A stretch of DNA of 64,000 bases from Streptomyces sp. CB02400 (lineage in GTDB: Bacteria > Actinomycetota > Actinomycetes > Streptomycetales > Streptomycetaceae), in contig NZ_LIWB01000001.1 in the NCBI RefSeq assembly GCF_001905725.1, forward strand, positions 372,001-436,000. The letters run 5' to 3'. The first letter of the stretch is position 1; every line of letters begins with the position of its first letter. Positions 53,302-61,789 of the stretch are shown in pieces. Made by a program: the position numbers and the translations under genes. The notes beneath the pieces were generated by a model. The model was given only the letters and a program-made list of their open reading frames with translations. It was not told where the DNA came from and did no database searches.

Positions 53302-54273
53302 CTACGGCTTCCCGGCCACGAACAGCGTGGGCAGCAGCCTGCCCGCGAGGTACTCCTCCCGGGCCGCGGTCAGGGTGTCCCGGATGAGGTCCGCCGAGGC
53401 TCCCCCGTAGATGTTCGCGACGCTCCCGCGGAAGATGCGCACCACCTTCAGCCGGTCGGCGAGCAGTGCCACGGCCCAGTCGGTCAGGTCCTTCCGCTCC
53501 ACGTCGCCGAAACCGGCCCGGGCCAGCTGGTCCGTCCGGTCGGTCAGCGACGTGGTGAAGAAGACGCCGCGCGGATGGATCGCGCGGAACGCCTCCGAGG
53601 GCTCCTCGCCGTCCGGCGTGAGGCTCACCTCCTCGGTGAACACCAGCAGCCCGCCGGGCCGCAGCAGCCGTGCCGCCTCGCGCAGTACGGCGCCCGGGTC
53701 GGGGAAGTGCGGCATCGAGCCCGTGACCAGCACCAGGTCGAGCGAGGCGGTGGGGAGGGGCACGGCAGTGGCCGAGGCGCACAGCTCCGTCATCGTGGTG
53801 CGGCCCTGTGCGCGGCTGATCCGGGCGCTGACCTCGCAGTGCTCGGCGACGAGGTCGACACCGTAGGAGCGCCGCACCTCGACGCCCGCGGCGGCGAGCT
53901 TGTCCACGGTGTAGCGCAGCGCGCCACCGAAACCGCTGCCCAGCTCGCACAGGTCCACCGCACGGTCGGGGCCCGGGCGGGCGACGACGGCGCCGACCAC
54001 GGCGTCGCAACCCTGGGGGCCGAAGTGACCCATCTGGTCCAGGCCCAGGAGCCCTTCGGGTCCCTGCTCGCCGGTGAACTCCACGATGGCCCGCTCGGTG
54101 TTCTCCCAGTCGTGCAGCGCGGGGAACAGGTCGCGGTGGTAGCGGTACTGGACGCCGGTCTGGTCGGGCGTCGCCTGTGTCCCCTGAGTCCCCTGAGTCC
54201 CCTGTGTCTCTTGAGTCTTCTGTGTCTCTTGTGTTTCCCGGGTTCCGGCCGGGGCGCCGGGTTCCGTGCTCAT
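53302..54273 (-). CDS. SAM-dependent methyltransferase with Thr-Gln repeat at the N-terminus
   Basis: 323 residues. Residues about 10-40 are a repeat (TRETQETQKTQETQGTQGTQ) encoded by 9-base units. The methyltransferase domain follows: VDLCELGSGFGGALRYTVDKL (motif I), YGVDLV, LDLVLVTGSMPHFPDPGAVLREAARLLRPGGLLVFTEE. Similar in outline to class I O- or N-methyltransferases. It is coupled in direction to the class III aminotransferase 64 bases upstream. It would methylate the product using SAM, fitting the SAM synthetase at the other end of the cluster. Confidence 0.9.
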   Translation of the reverse strand: MSTEPGAPAGTRETQETQKTQETQGTQGTQGTQATPDQTGVQYRYHRDLFPALHDWENTERAIVEFTGEQGPEGLLGLDQMGHFGPQGCDAVVGAVVARPGPDRAVDLCELGSGFGGALRYTVDKLAAAGVEVRRSYGVDLVAEHCEVSARISRAQGRTTMTELCASATAVPLPTASLDLVLVTGSMPHFPDPGAVLREAARLLRPGGLLVFTEEVSLTPDGEEPSEAFRAIHPRGVFFTTSLTDRTDQLARAGFGDVERKDLTDWAVALLADRLKVVRIFRGSVANIYGGASADLIRDTLTAAREEYLAGRLLPTLFVAGKP

Positions 54274-54336
54274 CTCGTCCTCCTCGCGTTGTCGCCGGGC
54301 CCGGCCCGGACGGTCGTGGAGCGGGGCGCCGGACGG

Positions 54337-55611
54337 TCAGGGCCGGGCCGCGGCGGCCGGCGTCCGGAACTCGTCGGGCACCGCCGAGTAGACGGCATCC
54401 AGCAGGGCGAGTGCCTCCTCGGCGTCCTCGTCCGTGGCGACCAGCGGCGGCAGCAACCGCAGCACCTCCGGCCGGCCCAGACAGGGCGAGACGACCAGAC
54501 CCCGGCGGCCGAGCTCCACCAGGACCTCGCCGGCGGCGGCCCGCGTCGCGAACTCGACGCCCCACAGGAGGCCCCGTCCGCGCACCGCGGTGACCAGACC
54601 GGCGTAGCGCTCCGCCAGCCGGGTCAGGCCGGAGCCGAAGACCTCCGCCAGGCGTGCGCCGCGCGGGGCGAGTTCCTCCACCACCCGCAGCGCCGCCACA
54701 CCGGCCGCGGCACCGAGCGGGTGCCCGGAGAACGTGGTCGTGTGCACGAAGGGGTCCGCGGCGAGCGGCGCGTACAGCTCCGGCGTCGCCACCACGGCGG
54801 ACACCGGCTGCACCCCGCCCCCCAGTGCCTTGCCGAGCAGTACGGCGTCCGGCTCGAGACCGAGGCCGGTGCTGACCAGGCGAGGGCCGCAGCGGCGCAG
54901 CCCGGTCTGCACCTCGTCGGCGATGACGAACGCACCGTGGGCGCGGGCCGCGCCGGCCAGGGCCTTCAGGAACGCGGGGTCCAGGGGCCGTACGCCGCCC
55001 TCGCCCTGCACGGGCTCGAACAGGACGGCGGCGACCTCCTCGCCCCCGAAGGCGCCGGGTACCGCGGAGACGTCCGCGGGAATGTGGGTCACCCCGCCGA
55101 GGAGCGGCTCCAGGGACTCGCGGTAGCGGGCGTTCCAGGTCGCGGCCAGCGCGCCCATGGACTTGCCGTGGTAGGCACCCTCGACCGCGATCACCCGTCG
55201 GCGGCCGGTGGCCCGGCGGGCCAGTTTCAGCGCCGCCTCCACCGCGTCGCCGCCGTTCAGCCCCAGCCACACCTTCGTCAGGCGGCCCGGGTCGGCCCAG
55301 CCGGCCAGCGCCGCGGCGAGCGCCGCGGTGGCCCGGTTGCCCAGGACCCGGCTGGACACCGGCATCGCGTCCAGCTCGTCACGCACCGCCGTCACCACGG
55401 CCGGGTGGCGCTGGCCCAGCAGCGTCACCGCGTAACTGCCGAAGTCGAGCACGGTGCGGCCGTCGGACAGGCGCATCCGCGCGCCCTCGCCCCGCGCCTC
55501 GACGGCGCCGGAGCCGTTCATGCCGTAGACGAGGGCCAGTTGCGGCGAGAGGTGCCGCCGGATCGCGGTGAGTGCCTCCCGGGCCGTCCTGTCACCGGTG
55601 TTCGCGGTCAT
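54337..55611 (-). CDS. Class III aminotransferase (ornithine/acetylornithine type)
   Basis: 424 residues from ATG 55611. PLP fold-type I, class III motifs: SGAVEARGEGARMRLSDGRTVLDFGS, AVEGAYHGKSMGALAATWN, VAAVLFEPVQGEGGVRPLD, VIADEVQTGLRRCG and GKALGGGVQPVSAV with the lysine. The frame runs on to 57507 but the upstream part is the antisense shadow of plus-strand genes. It may transfer an amino group to a keto or aldehyde intermediate; some class III enzymes use SAM as donor. First gene of the minus-strand unit. Confidence 0.92.
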   Translation of the reverse strand: MTANTGDRTAREALTAIRRHLSPQLALVYGMNGSGAVEARGEGARMRLSDGRTVLDFGSYAVTLLGQRHPAVVTAVRDELDAMPVSSRVLGNRATAALAAALAGWADPGRLTKVWLGLNGGDAVEAALKLARRATGRRRVIAVEGAYHGKSMGALAATWNARYRESLEPLLGGVTHIPADVSAVPGAFGGEEVAAVLFEPVQGEGGVRPLDPAFLKALAGAARAHGAFVIADEVQTGLRRCGPRLVSTGLGLEPDAVLLGKALGGGVQPVSAVVATPELYAPLAADPFVHTTTFSGHPLGAAAGVAALRVVEELAPRGARLAEVFGSGLTRLAERYAGLVTAVRGRGLLWGVEFATRAAAGEVLVELGRRGLVVSPCLGRPEVLRLLPPLVATDEDAEEALALLDAVYSAVPDEFRTPAAAARP

Positions 55612-55849
55612 GTGCGCAGCCGTCCTCTTCCGTGGTCCGGCGGATCGCGGACCGCGCGACGCGGTGCCCCTCCGGGAGCGCAGCCGGTCGGCGGGGCGGA
55701 CGGTCCGCAGCTGTCGGGACACGGTTCTAGCCCTCCGCGTGCGTCCCTGAGAAGCGGTGTTCCGGCTGCCGGAACACGCGTTGAACCCGGACAGCGCCCT
55801 TGACAGGGTGATCATCCTCGCCGTCCGTATCCGAAAGGTGCACCGACGC

Positions 55850-56890
55850 ATGGAGACCACTTCCCCGGGCGCTGTGGCGTACCCCGAACCGGACGTCCTG
55901 GAGAGGCGCCTCGCCGCCTTCCTCGACCTGCGGGGACTGAGCAGGGACGCCGTGCTCAAGGAGGCCGACCAGGGCATGGGGGCGCCGGTCCTCGCGGTGG
56001 CCGCCGGGTCGGTGCTCGCGGGCTTCGGCAACGTGCGCAGCGACCTCGATCTCCTGGTGCTCGTCGAGAACGAGAACCTCAAGCGCTTCCCCATCCAGTC
56101 CCACGAGCACGGCACGCTGATCGACATCGGCATCCGCCGGGCGAGCACCGTCCGCGACAGCACCGCCGCGCTGACCGCCGAGCCGTGGCCGCGCTTCGAG
56201 AGCGTCACCGAGGACGCCTGGAACCACCGGCGCCGTACCCTCAGCACCGTCTCCCGGCTCGCCCTCGGACTGCCCCTCGCGGTCGTCGAGCCCTGGGACG
56301 TCTGGCATGCGGGGCTGCGCGGGCCGTGGCTCGAGGAAGTCCTGCGGGAGTGGTGGGTGGTCGAGGCGCACCGGCTCGCACAGGCCGCCCGCTGGCTGCT
56401 CGACGCCAAGCCGCTGACAGCCGCGGTCCGGGCCCGCGAGGCGGTCGTCGCCGCGCTGAACGCCCGTGCGGCCGACGGCGGGGAGCTGTACTTCGCCGCC
56501 AAGTGGGCGGGCGAGAAGCTGAAGGTGCTCGGCGACCACGAGAACCTGCGGCTGCTCCGCACCGTCCTGACGCCCGCCGATCCCCGCGAGCGGGTGCCGT
56601 TCTGCCTCGACGCCGTCGAACGGCTCGTCGGCCCTGCCGGGACGCTGCACACCGTGCTGCGCTGGGCCACCGGCGCCGGGGCCATGGAACTGGACGACCG
56701 CACGGTCGTGGACCGCTGGCAGCTGCGGGCCCTGGAAGTACGGCGGCTCGGCCTGCCGGCCGTCGACAGCGACGGCGTCGTCTGGTCGGGGCCGGCCGGC
56801 ACCTCGCCCCCCGAGGATCTTCTTCCGCTCTTCACGCACAACATGGTGTGGCTCGGTGTCGCCCACCCGGCTCCGGAGGTTCCCGCGTGA
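55850..56890 (+). CDS. Nucleotidyltransferase-fold protein
   Basis: 346 residues from ATG 55850 (AAAGGTG upstream). The MNT-type signature is AAGSVLAGFGNVRSDLDLLVLVEN at about 45-68 (GS ... G..N.RSDLDLLV), with the second metal residue likely in HGTLIDIGIRRAS. The C-terminal two thirds are helical. Such proteins transfer a nucleotide to a small molecule or protein. It overlaps the following small helical gene by 4 bases, a pairing that recalls MNT-HEPN arrangements. Its role in the cluster could be activation of an intermediate. Confidence 0.82.
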   Translation: METTSPGAVAYPEPDVLERRLAAFLDLRGLSRDAVLKEADQGMGAPVLAVAAGSVLAGFGNVRSDLDLLVLVENENLKRFPIQSHEHGTLIDIGIRRASTVRDSTAALTAEPWPRFESVTEDAWNHRRRTLSTVSRLALGLPLAVVEPWDVWHAGLRGPWLEEVLREWWVVEAHRLAQAARWLLDAKPLTAAVRAREAVVAALNARAADGGELYFAAKWAGEKLKVLGDHENLRLLRTVLTPADPRERVPFCLDAVERLVGPAGTLHTVLRWATGAGAMELDDRTVVDRWQLRALEVRRLGLPAVDSDGVVWSGPAGTSPPEDLLPLFTHNMVWLGVAHPAPEVPA

Positions 56891-57447
56891 CACATTCCCC
56901 CACGACCGTGACCGGCGATACGGCCACCGGTCCCGCCGACGCGTCCGCCGACCTCCGGCGGCTGCTCACCTTCCGCGGCCACGGCGCCGCCCGTCTCCTC
57001 CTGGGCTGCCGGGCCCGCCTGGAGGACGTCGAGGGCGCCGTCGCCGCCGGACAGGGCGAGGTCGCCGTCCTCATGGCGTACGACCTGATCCAGCTGTCGC
57101 TGTCGATCCGCGGGCTGCGCACCGAGGGCGAGCTGATGTACGGCCACGACGAGGCCGCCTTCGATCCGTTCGCCGGTCTCCCCGTCGAGGAGGCGGAGGC
57201 CGGGACGGCGCTCGCCGCCGAGGGGCTGGACGCGGCCGGTGAACGCGGTGAGGCGTGGCTCCAGCGGCTGCGCGACCACCTCGCGGAGACCGAGGCGCAG
57301 CTCGGGTACACCGAACCGCTGCCCGACGTCCGGTCCGGCAGCGGCATGATGAAGGGCTTCAAACTCGCCCGTACCTGGCAGGCTCTGATGGACCGCGTCG
57401 GTCTGCCCCCGCTGCTGCCGGACGCCTGGACGCGCCGTGCCGACTGA
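56887..57447 (+). CDS. Small helical protein, possible HEPN-like partner of the nucleotidyltransferase
   Basis: 186 residues from GTG 56887, overlapping the nucleotidyltransferase stop. It appears all-helical (FRGHGAARLLLGCRARLEDVEGAVAAGQGEVAVLMAYDLIQLSLSIRGLR ... GEAWLQRLRDHLAETEAQLGY). No catalytic motif is clear, and I see no Rx4-6H HEPN signature, so the HEPN idea rests on gene order only. It overlaps the ABC ATPase gene by 11 bases, placing it in the export operon. Confidence 0.7.
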   Translation: MTHSPTTVTGDTATGPADASADLRRLLTFRGHGAARLLLGCRARLEDVEGAVAAGQGEVAVLMAYDLIQLSLSIRGLRTEGELMYGHDEAAFDPFAGLPVEEAEAGTALAAEGLDAAGERGEAWLQRLRDHLAETEAQLGYTEPLPDVRSGSGMMKGFKLARTWQALMDRVGLPPLLPDAWTRRAD

Positions 57448-58438
57448 GTCGGGGCCGGTCCGTGCCCCGGGCCGGCCACCGGCCCTCTCCGTGCGCGGAG
57501 CCGGCAAGAGCTACGGCGGCACGATCGCCCTCGACCACGTCGACCTGGAGATCGCCGAGGGCATGATCGTGGGCCTGCTGGGACACAACGGCGCGGGCAA
57601 GACCACGCTGATGTCCCTGGTCGCGGGCCTTCTGCGGCCGGACGCCGGGGAGATCGAGGTGCTGGGTCACTCCGTGACGCGGCATCCGCGCCGGGCCCGC
57701 CGCGAACTCGGCCTGGCTCCGCAGGAACTGGGCATCTACCCACCCCTGACGGTGCGCCAGAACCTGCGGTTCTTCGCCGAACTGGCCGGTCTGCGCGGCA
57801 AGGAGGCCCGGCGGCGCACCGAGGAGGTGGCCGAACCCCTCGCGCTCACCGGGCTGATGGACCGCCCCGCGTCCCGGCTCTCCGGCGGCCAGCAACGCCG
57901 TGTGCACACCGCGATGGCACTGATCCACCGGCCGCGGCTGGTGCTCCTCGACGAGCCCACCGCGGGTGTCGACGTGGAGACCCGGGCCCGCCTCGTCGCC
58001 CACGTACGGGAGCTGGCCGCGCAGGGCACCGCCGTCTGCTACTCCACGCACTACCTCCCCGAGATCGAGGACCTCGCCGCGGACGTGGCGGTCCTGCACC
58101 GGGGGCGCGTCATCGCCCGCGGCTCCGTCGACGAACTGGTCCGGCGGCACGGCGACAGCGCCGTGGAACTGGTCTTCTCCGGCGCGCCTCCCGAACTCGA
58201 CCTGCCCTGGCCGGTGGCCCGGCAGGGGGAGACGCTCCTCGTCCGGGTGGAACAGCCCCACCTGGTCACGGCCCGGGTGCTGGCCGCCCTGGGCGACGCC
58301 GCCGCCCGGCTGTCCGCCCTGCGCGTCGTCCGGCCCAGCCTCGACAACGTCTTCCTGAGGCTCACCGGAGGGCAGCACAGCGGCAACGGGGAAGGCCACG
58401 CGAGCACGGACAGGATCGAGGCGGAGCAGCATGCGTGA
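57437..58438 (+). CDS. ABC-2-type exporter ATPase
   Basis: 333 residues from GTG 57437. Walker A GHNGAGKTTLM, signature LSGGQQRRVHTAMAL, Walker B LVLLDEPTAGVD, H-loop in CYSTHYLPEIEDLA. The C-terminal extension (about 225-320) is of the DrrA type used with ABC-2 permeases for antibiotic export. It overlaps the permease gene by 8 bases. The pair probably exports the cluster product and may give self-resistance. Confidence 0.93.
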   Translation: MPTESGPVRAPGRPPALSVRGAGKSYGGTIALDHVDLEIAEGMIVGLLGHNGAGKTTLMSLVAGLLRPDAGEIEVLGHSVTRHPRRARRELGLAPQELGIYPPLTVRQNLRFFAELAGLRGKEARRRTEEVAEPLALTGLMDRPASRLSGGQQRRVHTAMALIHRPRLVLLDEPTAGVDVETRARLVAHVRELAAQGTAVCYSTHYLPEIEDLAADVAVLHRGRVIARGSVDELVRRHGDSAVELVFSGAPPELDLPWPVARQGETLLVRVEQPHLVTARVLAALGDAAARLSALRVVRPSLDNVFLRLTGGQHSGNGEGHASTDRIEAEQHA

Positions 58439-59216
58439 CGGGGCACTGACGCGGATCACCGCCCTCGTCCGGCAGGACGTCCGGCTGCTGCTGCGCGACC
58501 CCGCGCCCCTGGTGGTCCGCACGGTCATGCCGCTGCTCATCATGGGCTTCATGCAGCCGCTGTTCCGCGCAGCCCTGCGGGCCGGCGGTGAGACCGCCGA
58601 CGTCAACGGCGCCGAACAGGGCGTCCCCGGCATGGCGGTGATGTTCCTCTTCTTCCTGGTGAACGTGGTCGGCTTCGCCATGTTCCGCGAGCACGGCTGG
58701 AACACCTGGGCCCGGCTGCGCGCGAGCACCGCCCGCCCGGTCGAGCTGCTGGCCGCGCGCATCGTCGTGCCGCTGGCCGCCGCGGTGCTCCAGCTCGCCG
58801 TCATCTTCGGGGCCGGGGGAGCGCTGTTCGACCTGCGAGTGACGGGTTCCTACCTCGCCCTGGTGGTGGTGGCGCTGCCGCTGGCGCTCTGCGTGGTCAT
58901 GGTGGGCATGGCGCTGGTCGCGCTGTGTCGCACGATCTCCCAGCTCAGCGTCATCGCCAACATCCTGGCCCTGGTCTTCGCGGGACTGGGCGGCGCCCTG
59001 ACCCCCCAGTCGGCGATGCCGGACTGGGCGGGGCCCTTCGCTCCCGCCGTGCCCAGCTACTGGGCGATGCGAGGCTTCAACGAGGTCATCCTGCGCGGCG
59101 GCGGAGTCGCGGACGTCCTGCTGCCGGCGGGTGTCCTCTGCGCCTTCACGGCCGGCCTCACCGTCGTCACCCTCGTCTTCTTCCGGGCCGACCACCGCAA
59201 ACTCTCCTGGTCCTGA
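58431..59216 (+). CDS. ABC-2-type exporter permease
   Basis: 261 residues with about six membrane helices, e.g. VVRTVMPLLIMGFMQPLF, GMAVMFLFFLVNVVGFAMF, IVVPLAAAVLQLAVIFGAGGALFDL, LALVVVALPLALCVVMVGMALVALC, IANILALVFAGLGGALTP and VLLPAGVLCAFTAGLTVVTLVFF. The pattern is that of ABC-2 permeases paired with DrrA-like ATPases. Overlaps the ATPase gene. Located in the cytoplasmic membrane. Confidence 0.92.
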   Translation: MRDGALTRITALVRQDVRLLLRDPAPLVVRTVMPLLIMGFMQPLFRAALRAGGETADVNGAEQGVPGMAVMFLFFLVNVVGFAMFREHGWNTWARLRASTARPVELLAARIVVPLAAAVLQLAVIFGAGGALFDLRVTGSYLALVVVALPLALCVVMVGMALVALCRTISQLSVIANILALVFAGLGGALTPQSAMPDWAGPFAPAVPSYWAMRGFNEVILRGGGVADVLLPAGVLCAFTAGLTVVTLVFFRADHRKLSWS

Positions 59217-59260
59217 GCCGTACGCCGCCGGACCCGGTACGCCGTCAGAGAGGGACACCC

Positions 59261-59914
59261 ATGTCCGCGCTCGTCGTCCTCGACTGTTTCGACACCCTGG
59301 TCACGTCCCGGCCGCTGCCGGGCCCGGAACGGTTCACCGTCGTCCTCGCCGACGCGCTCGAGCTGGACACCAGGTCCGCCGGCGCCGTCGTGCACACCGT
59401 GTACGGCACCCTGTACGAGGCCATGACGGACCCGGGCGCCTCGCAGCCCGCGACCCTCGACCTGATGGAGGGCGCGCTGCGCGCCCAGGACGCCGTCCGG
59501 GAGCGGGCCGCGGTGGAGGGGGCCCTGTGGCGAGCGCTGGGCTGCGCCGACCCCGACGAGTACGTCCTGTGCGCGCCGGTCGCGGAGGCCGCGCGCCGGG
59601 CGCACGAGGCGGGTCACACGCTCCGGCTCCTGTCCAACTGCTACCTGCCCGGCAACCTGATGTGGGACCTGCTGCGCCGGGCCGAGGCGCCCGACATCTT
59701 CGACCGGGGACTGTTCACCGCCGACGGCGGCCCGAAGAAGCCCGACGCCCGCGCGTTCCGGCGGATCGGTGAGGGCGACTTCGAGCGCCGGGTGATGGTG
59801 GGTGACTCGGCCGAACTCGACCTCCTACCCGCCGCGGCCCTCGGCTGGGACACCGTCCGCGTGACGCCCGGCGCTCCCGTGCCGGACGCGTTCTTCACCC
59901 TGCTCGATCTGTGA
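59261..59914 (+). CDS. HAD-superfamily hydrolase (phosphatase-like)
   Basis: 217 residues from ATG 59261. Motif I VVLDCFDTLV (DxxDT; first Asp the nucleophile), motif II in RLLSNCY, motif III Lys in GPKKPD, motif IV VMVGDSAELD. Helical cap between motifs I and II. A small-molecule phosphatase is the likely role, for instance removal of phosphate from the cyclitol after tailoring. Follows the ABC-2 permease after 44 bases and probably is co-transcribed. Confidence 0.9.
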   Translation: MSALVVLDCFDTLVTSRPLPGPERFTVVLADALELDTRSAGAVVHTVYGTLYEAMTDPGASQPATLDLMEGALRAQDAVRERAAVEGALWRALGCADPDEYVLCAPVAEAARRAHEAGHTLRLLSNCYLPGNLMWDLLRRAEAPDIFDRGLFTADGGPKKPDARAFRRIGEGDFERRVMVGDSAELDLLPAAALGWDTVRVTPGAPVPDAFFTLLDL

Positions 59915-60003
59915 CGACGGGCCGTGCAAGGCCCGTGCCGGACCTGTGACGACCGGCGGAGCCGCATCCGCGCGATCTCGCGTTCCGCACAAAGAAACAC
60001 CCG

Positions 60004-60033
60004 CTGAACTACGGCGTTCGCGCTGCCTAGAGT
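60004..60033 (+). promoter_or_regulatory. Promoter before the acyl-CoA-dehydrogenase-like gene
   Basis: -35 CTGAAC (60004-60009), 18-base spacer, -10 TAGAGT (60028-60033). Predicted start near 60041, about 63 bases before the gene at 60104, which suggests that the last four genes form a separate operon. Confidence 0.6.
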
Positions 60034-60103
60034 CGATCCGTCACGGCGAGCCGGGCACGCGGACCACCGGGCCGGCCGGTCCGTGACGGGCGAAGGGAGA
60101 ACC

Positions 60104-61276
60104 ATGGGCACGGCTGCCGAGAACACGGCAGGACACCCCGACGACGACGGCGTGCCGCCGCACCGGGCTCTGCTGGACGCCGGCTGGAGCACGGCGTGGA
60201 CGCCGCCCCGGCTCCGCGAGGGAGTCACCGGCACCGAACGCATCAAGGACCTCGCCGCGGGCGGATACGCCGCGCTGCCGATCCCCGAGGACCTCGGCGG
60301 CGCCGGCGCGAACCTGGCCGAGACGGCCGCGGCGCAGCGCACGCTCGGCAGGCTCGACCCCTCCGCCGCGGTCGCCCTGAACATGCACGCCTTCACGGTC
60401 GGCCTGATGGTCGACTACTTCCGACGGCACCGCGACACCACGTGGATGCTGCTGGAGGGCATCGCACGCTCCGGCGCCCTCGTGGCGTCCGCGTTCGCCG
60501 AGCCCGGCGGCAGCCCCAACTTCATGACCAGCCGCTCCGAGGCCGTCCGGACCGAGAAGGGCTACCGCGTCAGCGGCGTCAAGTACCCCTGCTCGCTGGC
60601 CACCACAGCCACCCTGGTCTGCCTGACGGCCCGCGTCACCGGCACCGACGAGACCATCCTCGCCCTGATCCCGAGCAGTTCGCCCGGACTGGACGCCGAG
60701 GGGGAATGGCCCTCGCTCGGCATGCGGGAGTCCGACACCGCCCGGCTGGTCCTGCGGGACGTCGAGGTCGACGACCGGCTCGTCTTCCACCGCGGCCCCG
60801 CCGACGTCATCGACGAGAACGTCACCTCCGGCATGGCCTGGTTCTCGGTGCTGCTGACCGCCACGTACCACGGTGTCCTCAGCGGCCTGCTGGACACGGC
60901 GTACCACGGTGTGAACGTCTCGCGGCGTTTCGGCCCGCGCACCGCCCTGCTCGGCCGCGCCACCCGCGAACTGCTGACCCTCGGCGGCGCCTGCCGTCAG
61001 CTCGCCGCGGACATCGACAGCGGCGCCCTGGACGGAGCGGCGGCCATGGCCGCCGCGGTGGGCCTGCGCGCCACCCTCAGCGACACCCGCGACCGGGTGG
61101 TGTCCCTCCTCACCCCGGTCGTCGGCAGCCGTCTCTACGGGCGCGGACAGCAGGCGGCCGGGCTCGCGCTCGACTCGCTCGCCGCCCACCACCACCCGCC
61201 GTCCCTCCTGGTCTGCGACGAGGTCGTCGGCAGCTTCGGAACGGGGCGTGAGATCACCTTCGACCCGGCCGACTGA
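60104..61276 (+). CDS. Acyl-CoA-dehydrogenase-like flavoenzyme
   Basis: 390 residues from ATG 60104 (GAAGGGAGAACC upstream). Acyl-CoA dehydrogenase family pattern: DLAAGGYAALPIPEDLGGAGANLAE, VASAFAEPGGSPNFMTSRSEAVRTEKGYRVSGVKYPCSLA (flavin-binding strand region) and LLVCDEVVGSFGTGREI at the end. The typical catalytic Glu region is not obvious. Members of this family also work as oxygenases or on carrier-bound and small substrates in biosynthetic loci. Probably desaturates or oxidises an intermediate. Confidence 0.85.
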   Translation: MGTAAENTAGHPDDDGVPPHRALLDAGWSTAWTPPRLREGVTGTERIKDLAAGGYAALPIPEDLGGAGANLAETAAAQRTLGRLDPSAAVALNMHAFTVGLMVDYFRRHRDTTWMLLEGIARSGALVASAFAEPGGSPNFMTSRSEAVRTEKGYRVSGVKYPCSLATTATLVCLTARVTGTDETILALIPSSSPGLDAEGEWPSLGMRESDTARLVLRDVEVDDRLVFHRGPADVIDENVTSGMAWFSVLLTATYHGVLSGLLDTAYHGVNVSRRFGPRTALLGRATRELLTLGGACRQLAADIDSGALDGAAAMAAAVGLRATLSDTRDRVVSLLTPVVGSRLYGRGQQAAGLALDSLAAHHHPPSLLVCDEVVGSFGTGREITFDPAD

Positions 61277-61342
61277 CGCCCCGCCCCTGCCGCCGGACGC
61301 CACGGAACCCACCCCGGGCACCACACAAGGAGACACACCACC

Positions 61343-61789
61343 ATGCCGCATGTCGAGGTCAACCTGCCGATCAAGGCCCCGGCGGCCGAGGCCTGGACGG
61401 CCGTCACCCGCCTCGAGGACTACGCCGCCTACATGGAGAACGTCGAGTCGGTCACCGTGATCGGCGAGACCGACACCGGGGCCCGTACCAGTGAGTGGTC
61501 CGTCCTGCTCAAGGGCTCGGTCCTGGAGTGGATCGAGGTCGACACGCTCGACCACGACGCGAGGGTCATGTCCTTCGACCAGGTCTCCGGGGACCTCGAC
61601 GTCTTCAACGGGTACTGGCGCGTCGAGGACACCGGCGGCGGCACATCGGCCGTCACCTTCGTCGTCGACTTCGAGATAGGCATCCCGCTCCTCGCCGACA
61701 TGCTCAACCCGGTCGCCACCAAGGCACTGCGGGAGAACGCCGAGCACATGCTGCACGCCATCGAGCGGCGGATCACGGCGGTCTCGTGA
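61343..61789 (+). CDS. SRPBCC (START-like) protein
   Basis: 148 residues, with CAAGGAGACAC before ATG 61343. PHVEVNLPIKAPAAEAWTAVTRLEDYAAYMENVESVTVIGE is the usual start of polyketide cyclase/SRPBCC proteins; FDQVSGDLDVFNGYWRVEDTGGGTSAVTFVVDFEI follows. Such proteins bind hydrophobic ligands or act as aromatase/cyclase. As no polyketide synthase is present, a binding or ring-forming role on another intermediate is possible. Overlaps the next gene by 4 bases. Confidence 0.9.
   Translation: MPHVEVNLPIKAPAAEAWTAVTRLEDYAAYMENVESVTVIGETDTGARTSEWSVLLKGSVLEWIEVDTLDHDARVMSFDQVSGDLDVFNGYWRVEDTGGGTSAVTFVVDFEIGIPLLADMLNPVATKALRENAEHMLHAIERRITAVS

Noticed and set aside
55612..57507. Upstream extension of the class III aminotransferase frame
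   Set aside because: The extension is antisense to the nucleotidyltransferase and helical genes. The enzyme family begins near MTANTGDRTAREALT at 55611.
57437..59216. Importer
   Set aside because: No solute-binding protein lies nearby and the permease is ABC-2 type with a DrrA-like ATPase, so export is more likely.
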